Shown: positions 46,840 through 54,369 of the stretch, in pieces
Position numbering within the stretch: the stretch's first letter is position 1
How the letters are laid out: every line of letters starts with the position of its first letter
Origin: Caldilineales bacterium
GTDB lineage: Bacteria > Chloroflexota > Anaerolineae > J102
Length of the DNA: 54,369 nucleotides
Assembly (NCBI GenBank): GCA_019695115.1
Contig: JAIBAP010000012.1
Span: forward strand, 50,001 to 104,369
Direction: 5' to 3'
The notes under the pieces: generated by a model
What the model was told of the DNA's origin: nothing
Seen by the model: only the letters and a program-made list of their open reading frames with translations
Databases searched by the model: none
Translations under genes and position numbers: made by a program

Positions 46840-47026
46840 GCGCAGGTGTCCGAGCTATCGCATCGCCGGGTTTTCTGGCTTGGGCCGAATGGCCCCAACA
46901 GTTGCGGGACAGCGCCGGATTGATTGAAGCTGGTCTGCCAGGGCAGAGGCTCCACACCGGACTTCCCCCGGCCATCTCCGGTCGAGATGGAAGGATGCGA
47001 TCAGGCAAAGGTGGTATGGAAATGTG
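46840..47026 (-). promoter_or_regulatory. Cobalamin riboswitch
   Basis: The minus strand carries the B12-aptamer signatures: GGGGAAGTCCGGTGTGGAGC (46950-46970), then TCCGGCGCTGTCCCGCAACT with GT (46896-46920, the B12 box), GCCAGAAAACCCGGC-type closing elements, and the long peripheral helices. The boundary is approximate. A promoter precedes it and an intrinsic terminator follows, so binding of a cobalamin should switch off transcription of the toroid-DUF4430-ECF operon. Confidence 0.88.
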
Positions 47027-47032
47027 GAGGGG

Positions 47033-47061
47033 AGCATACGGCAGAGCGAGGAATCTGTCAA
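47033..47061 (-). promoter_or_regulatory. Promoter of the cobalamin operon
   Basis: Minus-strand TTGACA (47056-47061), 17 bp, TATGCT (47033-47038). Transcription would start near 47026, at the beginning of the riboswitch. In 47062-47229 nothing else was recognised. Confidence 0.65.
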
Positions 47062-47229
47062 ATGAGACCGCGGCGTTGCGAGACAACGGCGACGGGCGCG
47101 CTCAACCACGGCCCGGCCAGCCGTCAGAGGGGCTGCGGTCCGACAGGGGCGGCGGCCAACGGCAGGTTCGCGGCCCGGCCCGCCGGCCTAAGGACTCGTC
47201 GCCAGCGTTACTCCATCCCGGTCGTTGTG

Positions 47230-47238
47230 TGCTATAAT
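47230..47238 (+). promoter_or_regulatory. Extended -10 element 7 nt before the membrane protein start
   Basis: TGCTATAAT ends 7 nt before ATG 47246, as at 4138. A leaderless transcript is likely. Confidence 0.5.
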
Positions 47239-47245
47239 GGGGCTT

Positions 47246-48349
47246 ATGCCACAAGCCTCTGCAGCCGCCAGCAAGCCGCTTGGCGTCATCGATGCCCTCC
47301 AGCGCGGGTTCAATCTCATCAATCGCCACCTCTGGCTCCTGCTGCCGCCGTTGGTGGTGGACATCTTTCTTTGGCGCGGTCCCAGGTTGTCGATCGCACC
47401 GCTGATCGACCGCCAATTCGACCTGCTGATGCAACAAGCGGCCTCGGCGACCTCGATGCCGGCCGAAGCCACCGCCATGATCGAAGGCTTGCGCCAGTCG
47501 TTGGTGAGCTTCAACCTCTTCTCCTTGCTGGCCGGCGTCATCACCGGTTTGCCGTCCTATCTTGCGCGGCTCGACGCCGCCGCCAGTCTGGGCGAGGGCG
47601 GGAGGGTGGCGCTGGTGGCAGATGCGCAGCCGGCGCTGCTCTATGCCGCGGCGCTGGTCCCGATCGGCCTGCTTATTGGCAGCCTGTGGCTGGCCCTGAT
47701 CGTGCGCTCGTTGAGCGCCGAAACAGACGAAGCCGCGTCGAGCGGTCGCAAGACTACGCCGGCAGTCGCAGCCGAAAACGTCGGGGCCGAACGGCTTAGT
47801 TGGGGTCAGACGCTGCGGCGGATAGGCTGGGCCTGGCTCAACCTGGGTCTCTATCTGGCGGCGCTGTTTGCGGCCACCTTTGTGGCTTTCTTTTTGTTCG
47901 TCATCGTCATGGCCCTGCTGGTGGCGGTGGCGGGAGCCAATGGCGTCGCTCTGGCCAGCGTGGCCTGGCTGATCTTCGTCTGGGCGGTGCTGTGGGTTGG
48001 CATCGGCCTCAGTTTCGTCGTCAGCGCGATTGTGTTGGATGGCGTCAATGTGGCGCGGGCCGCCTGGCGCAGCTTCAACGTCGTCGGGCGCAATCTCACC
48101 GCCACGATCGGCCTCCTCCTTCTTTCTTTCGTCCTGACCGAAGGTTTCGCCCGCATCTGGCTGCTGTTGAGCGGCAACAGCTGGGGCGTGCCCATCGGCA
48201 TGGTCGGCTATGCCTACATCGGCGCCGCCCTCACCGCCGCCACCCTGTTCTTCTACCGCGCCCGCTACCAGCACTGGCAACGGGCCCGCTCGGCTGTGAC
48301 CACTGCCCGGAGACAGGGAGCGGACGAATTCCCAACCCAGCAACAATAG
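47246..48349 (+). CDS. Polytopic membrane protein of unknown function
   Basis: 367 residues. Six or so long hydrophobic helices, e.g. HLWLLLPPLVVDIFLW near the N-terminus, AALVPIGLLIGSLWLALIVR, and LYLAALFAATFVAFFLFVIV then the following two. The pattern VIDALQRGFNLINRHLWLLL and the later ARAAWRSFNVVGRNLTATIG segment resemble glycerophosphoryl-diester or YhbE/DUF-type membrane proteins that scaffold other factors, but I cannot name the family. The ATG at 47246 follows an extended -10. Downstream is the AbiEii-like gene with a 5-nt gap. Confidence 0.75.
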   Translation: MPQASAAASKPLGVIDALQRGFNLINRHLWLLLPPLVVDIFLWRGPRLSIAPLIDRQFDLLMQQAASATSMPAEATAMIEGLRQSLVSFNLFSLLAGVITGLPSYLARLDAAASLGEGGRVALVADAQPALLYAAALVPIGLLIGSLWLALIVRSLSAETDEAASSGRKTTPAVAAENVGAERLSWGQTLRRIGWAWLNLGLYLAALFAATFVAFFLFVIVMALLVAVAGANGVALASVAWLIFVWAVLWVGIGLSFVVSAIVLDGVNVARAAWRSFNVVGRNLTATIGLLLLSFVLTEGFARIWLLLSGNSWGVPIGMVGYAYIGAALTAATLFFYRARYQHWQRARSAVTTARRQGADEFPTQQQ

Positions 48350-48354
48350 GCGCC

Positions 48355-50975
<2,621 letters not shown>

Positions 50976-50977
50976 TA

Positions 50978-51036
50978 ACCGAGACCTGCCGGGGCGTGCG
51001 AAGCTTTGCATCGCCAGCGCCCTGGCAGGTCTCGGT
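50978..51036. terminator. Hairpin between gyrB and the convergent DUF4276 gene
   Basis: ACCGAGACCTGCC (50978-50990) and GGCAGGTCTCGGT (51024-51036), perfect 13-bp arms around a 33-nt loop. The GGCAGGTCT core is shared with the palindrome at 18910. Confidence 0.6.
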
Positions 51037-51049
51037 CAATTGGCAAACA

Positions 51050-51709
51050 TTAGGCCAGCGATTCCAGCCTGGTCAACCAAGTGTCGAGGTGACTGCACTT
51101 CGATCTTATGATATCCAGACCGATGCGCTCGGCGATGAGTGGCCCGTGCACTCGTTTGCGATAGGCGGGGATATGCTTGGCGATGCGGGCTGCAGGATGG
51201 GTGCTCTCGCCCTCGTTGATCTCCTCCGGCGAGGCAAAGGGCAGAGCTTCCAGGCTCATCCTGTCTTTCAAGTGCAGATCGGGGAAGGCCGCTTCGATTT
51301 GCTCAGGCTGCGAGAACAGAAGGGCCTCGAATTCATGCAGAGTAAGAAATGGCAAGAAGGCGGGATGATCGATATCATCACGGAAGCGGTTTTCGAGATG
51401 CCGGACGCGGTCGAAACAAGAACCTGGTGGTAGATTGGCCTTGCCGGGGAAATCGCCGGGCAGATGGTAGTAGTCGAGCATCGTGCTGACGCCGGCCGCT
51501 CCTCTGTCGCCCAACAGTCGGCTGATGTCGTTCTTCACACGTGCATACGATGTAATCCCGCCCTTGAATGTGAGACCAGACTTGGTGCGTTTGGTGCGCG
51601 CCAGGGTAGGCTCAGGATGCAGGCCAAGCGTCCACAAGTGCGGCGCCAGCAGGTCGCGCACGAAGGTTTCTTCTGTCTGCCCTTCGACGTAGATCAGAAG
51701 GCGCTTCAT
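51050..51709 (-). CDS. DUF4276 family protein (Toprim-like partner of AAA ATPase)
   Basis: 219 residues. The start MKRLLIYVEGQTEETFVRDL carries the VEG-x-TE motif of Toprim-like nucleases, with further acidic motifs FLTLHEFEALLFSQP and IPAYRKRVHGPLIAERIGLD later. DUF4276 proteins are regularly encoded directly after an AAA ATPase, as here, where the ATG overlaps the ATPase stop (ATGA). The pair recalls Lactococcus AbiL-type abortive infection and other OLD-like nuclease systems. Function here is inferred. Confidence 0.82.
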   Translation of the reverse strand: MKRLLIYVEGQTEETFVRDLLAPHLWTLGLHPEPTLARTKRTKSGLTFKGGITSYARVKNDISRLLGDRGAAGVSTMLDYYHLPGDFPGKANLPPGSCFDRVRHLENRFRDDIDHPAFLPFLTLHEFEALLFSQPEQIEAAFPDLHLKDRMSLEALPFASPEEINEGESTHPAARIAKHIPAYRKRVHGPLIAERIGLDIIRSKCSHLDTWLTRLESLA

Positions 51710-52821
51710 GCGGCTGGTCTGCCTCCCAACACATTCTTTTCCCACAGATCGCCCAGGCCATAGTCTTCCAGCCAAGGCGCGATCGCGTCAGCGGAGAGGC
51801 GTTTGAACACGGACTGTCCGCCGTGGCGGTCAACCACGATGATGTCTTCAGGCTCGAATTGATTCACGAGGGTCACGGATTGGGTGGCGACGATGATCTG
51901 TGTTTTCTCGGACGTACTCTGAATCAGTTCTGCCAGCAGCGTGATTGCATAAGGATGCAGCCCTAGCTCGGGTTCATCAAGGAGGATGATGCCCGGCATC
52001 TTCTCAAGCGGCTGGAGCAACAGCGTCGCCAGGCTCATCAAACGCAGGGTGCCGTCCGAAAGAGAGTTGGCATCGAAATAGGCGTCCGACCCTCGCTCGC
52101 GCCACTCCAGTTTGATTTTATTCTCGTTGAGAGGGTTCGGCCTGAGCGCGAAATCGTCGAAGAAGGGCGCCGCCAGACGGATAAAATCGACGATGTTGCG
52201 ATAATGCGCTTCTTGTCGTTCGCGCAAGTAGAACAGATAGGCCGCCAAATTTGCGGCATCTTGCCTCAAAGAGATATTATCATCGATGTTACCATTTTGT
52301 TTTACCCTCGCAGAATCGCTTGTATCATGAAAATGAAACAATTCCAGACTTTGCATTGCCTGCAACAAATGATAGGCGACATCGCTTTCTTTTTGAGCCT
52401 TCGAAGACAGTCTGCTTTCGGGGTGGCCGGCGCCTAACTCCTCGAAGAAAGGCCTGAAGAATTTGCTGCGGTTATGAAAAGACACTGTCTCACTTTCAAA
52501 TACAAACGAGTCACTGGCGGTAGTGACCAAAGAACATTGATAGCCATTGAAGAGGTCATCGCCAACTTCAAACCGCAACCCGATCACAAGCCGCTCGGTA
52601 TTCTTCCTGCCATAATACAGAATCTGGTCGGCGCCGCCTGATCGGCCTATATGCAATTGCAGGTTTTCATCAACGAGGTGTTTGAGAAACCTGAAGACGC
52701 TGATGAAATTCGATTTGCCGGCGCCGTTGGCGCCAATCAAAATACTGAGCGGTCGTAGTTCGAGTTCAAGTTCACGTATCGATTTGTAGCCTTTCAGGGT
52801 GATTTTGACGAGCTTGTTCAT
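51706..52821 (-). CDS. AAA ATPase (SMC/OLD-like, AbiL-type)
   Basis: 371 residues. SMC-like ATPase: KITLKGYKSIRELELELRPL, P-loop SILIGANGAGKSNFISVFRF, ABC-type signature SLSDGTLRLMSLATLLLQPL, Walker B GIILLDEPELGLHP and the later IIVATQSVTLVNQFEPEDII. A central insertion (residues 95-270) replaces long coiled coils. Such ATPases gate a nuclease partner in phage defence. The start ATG 52819-52821 was chosen for the family N-terminus. GC content is clearly below that of gyrB, compatible with horizontal transfer. Confidence 0.88.
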   Translation of the reverse strand: MNKLVKITLKGYKSIRELELELRPLSILIGANGAGKSNFISVFRFLKHLVDENLQLHIGRSGGADQILYYGRKNTERLVIGLRFEVGDDLFNGYQCSLVTTASDSFVFESETVSFHNRSKFFRPFFEELGAGHPESRLSSKAQKESDVAYHLLQAMQSLELFHFHDTSDSARVKQNGNIDDNISLRQDAANLAAYLFYLRERQEAHYRNIVDFIRLAAPFFDDFALRPNPLNENKIKLEWRERGSDAYFDANSLSDGTLRLMSLATLLLQPLEKMPGIILLDEPELGLHPYAITLLAELIQSTSEKTQIIVATQSVTLVNQFEPEDIIVVDRHGGQSVFKRLSADAIAPWLEDYGLGDLWEKNVLGGRPAA

Positions 52822-52872
52822 GCCGCAGGCGTTCGAAAAGGGATGGAGAGAGCAATGGAACGGATGGAAGGA

Positions 52873-52881
52873 AGTATAGCA
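52873..52881 (-). promoter_or_regulatory. Extended -10 promoter of the AAA/DUF4276 operon
   Basis: Minus-strand TGCTATACT, about 45 nt before the operon start at 52821 once initiation distance is counted. Same sequence as at 1688 and 4138. Confidence 0.5.
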
Positions 52882-52991
52882 TCCTACCAGCAGTGGGCAT
52901 AACACCTTGAGTGAGGTAAAATACTTGCAGATGAACACTTACCCAGTCGTTATCATGCGCATCTCTTGCCCAACATCACCAACAGGTTGAT

Positions 52992-53633
52992 ATGCACATC
53001 ACCCTCTACCACGACACCGTCTGACCGTTCTGCCGCATCGGCAAGCGGCATTTGCAGCGGTCGCTGCAACACTGGCAGGGCGAGGCCGTTACGGTCGAGT
53101 ACCGGACCTTCCTGCTCAACCCGGCCATTCCACCCGAAGGCTACGATTTCGTCCCCTATATGCAGGCCAAGTTCGGCGGGCGGATCAGCCTGCAACAGGC
53201 CTTCGACGGCCCGCGGCGGCTGGGCGCAGCCAGCGGTCTGGTCTTCAACATGGACAGGATCAGCAAGGCCCCGAATTCGGTACTCTCCCACTGCCTCATT
53301 GCCCTGGCCCCCGCCGACCGTCGCTCCGACCTGGTCGATGATGTCTACGCCGCCTATTTCGAGCACGGGCAGGACATCGGCGACCTCGAGACCCTGTTGG
53401 GGATCGGCCAGAAGCACGGGCTGGAGGCCGGCAAACTGCGGGCGGAGTTGACCGGCGGGGCGGTGAAGCAGCAGGTTTTACAGGAGGCGGAAGAGGCCTA
53501 TCAACTCGGCGTCGACGCTGTGCCGTTGTTCGTCTTCAACCGTCGCTACGGTCTCACCGGCGCCCAACCGCCGGAGGTCATTCTCAATGCCCTGCGCCAG
53601 GTGGCGGCGCGCCAGGAGGGTGAGCCAGCATGA
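52992..53633 (+). CDS. FrnE/DsbA-family thioredoxin-fold oxidoreductase, candidate selenoprotein (TGA at residue 11)
   Basis: Read through the TGA at 53022-53024, the frame gives 213 residues of the FrnE-like DsbA family. The N-terminus is MHITLYHDTV-(TGA)-PFCRIGK, where the family has DTVCPWCRIGK, so TGA replaces the first catalytic Cys and Cys14 is the second. The helical insertion (NPAIPPEGYDFVPYMQAKFG, SHCLIALAPADR) and the cis-Pro loop DAVPLFVFNRRYGLTGAQPP are all intact. Without readthrough only a truncated protein from about 53052 would be made. AGG lies 8 nt before the ATG. Its TGA stop overlaps the next gene's ATG. Confidence 0.78.
53025..53052 (+). promoter_or_regulatory. Candidate bacterial SECIS element after TGA 53022-53024
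   Basis: TGCCGC (+7 to +12 after the TGA) pairs perfectly with GCGGCA (+21 to +26). Inside, a T-A pair can close a CGGC loop with G at its second position, 16-17 nt after the TGA. Folded by eye only. Confidence 0.45.
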
Positions 53634-54259
53634 AGATCGTCGTCTTTGGCGCCACCGGCGGCGCCGGGAGCGAAATCGTCGCGCAGGCGCTGGCGGCCGG
53701 ACATCAGGTCACAGCCTTTGTGCGCAACCCTGCCAAACTCAGCCTCCAGCATCCCAACCTGAGCCTGTTCCAGGGCGATGTGATGGACGCCGCTGCCGTG
53801 GAGCAGGCCGTCGCCGGGCAAGAGGCGGTCATCAGCGCCCTGGGGCCAACGCGTCCGCCCGTTGCCGGGATGATGGAGACGGCGGCCAGGAATATCGTCG
53901 CCGCTATGGACAAGCACGGCGTGCGCCGGCTCATCTCCACCACCGGGGCCGGGGTGCGCGACCCGCAAGACCAGCCCAAGCTGTTCGATCAGGTGATGAT
54001 GGGGCTGCTGAGGCTGCTGGCGAGAGATGTCCTGGCTGACTCGGCCGCCAATGCAGCGGTCCTGCGCAGCAGCAACCTGGATTGGACGATCGTCCGCTTT
54101 CCTCGGCTCACAGATGGGCCGCAGACGGGCAAGTATCGCGCCGGCTATGTGGGCAAGGATTCGGGCAGTCAGCTTTCCCGCGCCGATGGGGCCGAGTTCG
54201 TGCTGCGGGAGCTGGCCGAAGGCAAATTCATCAGGCAGATGCCGGTGGTCAGCTATTGA
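53630..54259 (+). CDS. NAD(P)-binding (atypical SDR / NmrA-like) protein
   Basis: 209 residues. Rossmann fold with MKIVVFGATGGAGSEIVAQA, AGHQVTAFVRNPAKL and LFQGDVMDAAAVEQAV, typical of the NAD(P)H-binding atypical SDR group (NmrA/BVR-B-like). RRLISTTGAGVRDPQDQPKL and LDWTIVRFPRLTDGPQTGKY complete the fold. Functions range from flavin or biliverdin reductases to redox sensors. Coupled by ATGA overlap to the FrnE-like gene, so a redox function is plausible. The last eight codons (RQMPVVSY) and the stop are duplicated in the tandem repeat after the gene. Confidence 0.88.
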   Translation: MKIVVFGATGGAGSEIVAQALAAGHQVTAFVRNPAKLSLQHPNLSLFQGDVMDAAAVEQAVAGQEAVISALGPTRPPVAGMMETAARNIVAAMDKHGVRRLISTTGAGVRDPQDQPKLFDQVMMGLLRLLARDVLADSAANAAVLRSSNLDWTIVRFPRLTDGPQTGKYRAGYVGKDSGSQLSRADGAEFVLRELAEGKFIRQMPVVSY

Positions 54260-54369
54260 CCTCGGTGGGCGGATTGCCAGGATGGGCGGATGGGGCAAAT
54301 ACAGCAGGCAGATGCCGGTGGTCAGCTATTGACCTCGGTGGGCGGATTGCCAGGATGGGCGGATGGGGC
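54232..54369. repeat. 73-bp tandem duplication at the window end
   Basis: 54232-54296 is repeated exactly at 54305-54369 (period 73), including the 3' end and stop of the upstream gene and a GGGCGGATTGCCAGGATGGG stretch. The second copy is cut by the window edge, so more copies may follow. Confidence 0.85.

Overview
The window looks like a chromosomal segment of an uncultured, high-GC member of the Chloroflexota, most likely the Anaerolineae/Caldilineae side. This is an inference from gene content: a bacterial mevalonate kinase, VanW/peptidoglycan-binding protein, GHL10 and GH57 hydrolases, a DUF6922-AbiEii pair, a free-standing ThrRS editing domain, T/P-rich cell-surface stalks and a PEP-CTERM protein. 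TGA is an ordinary stop codon in most genes here. No rRNA, tRNA, IS element or CRISPR array was seen. Genes are packed, often with 4-nt ATGA/GTGA overlaps, and the gaps are largely filled by tandem 7-8 nt repeats.

Layout. 1-5.6 kb: dnaX (cut by the window edge), a decayed small ORF, cupin, nitrilase-type amidase, membrane protein, mevalonate kinase and a MaoC hydratase. 5.7-11.9 kb: Bcp peroxiredoxin; a glycosyltransferase coupled to a DsbA-like lipoprotein whose active-site codon is TGA; LOG protein; TauE permease; CoxG; an MNT/HEPN pair; UbiX. 12-19.8 kb: AAA+DUF234 ATPase, flavin-type oxidoreductase, methyltransferase, VanW protein, a GntR regulator coupled to an orphan corrinoid protein, and PPK2. 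20-27 kb (minus strand): GHL10, AbiEii/DUF6922, GH57, lysS, and greA behind an attenuator-like leader. 27-34.6 kb: ring-cleaving dioxygenase-like protein, acd-etfB-etfA, an E2 acyltransferase, an orphan metal ABC ATPase and Fur. 34.7-40.8 kb: a cNMP/bPH membrane protein, ThrRS-editing protein, Nudix, alanine dehydrogenase and a CoA-transferase.

40.8-47.1 kb (minus strand) is the most coherent system: promoter, cobalamin riboswitch, intrinsic terminator, then an alpha/alpha-toroid protein, two DUF4430 (transcobalamin beta-domain-like) surface proteins, and an ECF transporter T subunit and fused A-A' ATPase. It reads as a surface cobalamin-capture and uptake operon whose parts resemble a split animal intrinsic factor. 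47.2-54.4 kb: membrane protein, an AbiEii-like nucleotidyltransferase overlapping gyrB, an AAA/DUF4276 pair, a FrnE/DsbA-like protein whose catalytic Cys codon is again TGA, and an NAD(P)-binding protein.

The strongest unusual signals are: two thioredoxin-fold genes with TGA exactly at the first residue of CxxC and SECIS-like hairpins just downstream (candidate selenoproteins); the riboswitch-controlled split-transcobalamin operon; and a heptanucleotide-type repeat family that also encodes both linkers of the E2 protein and supplies stop codons to several genes.
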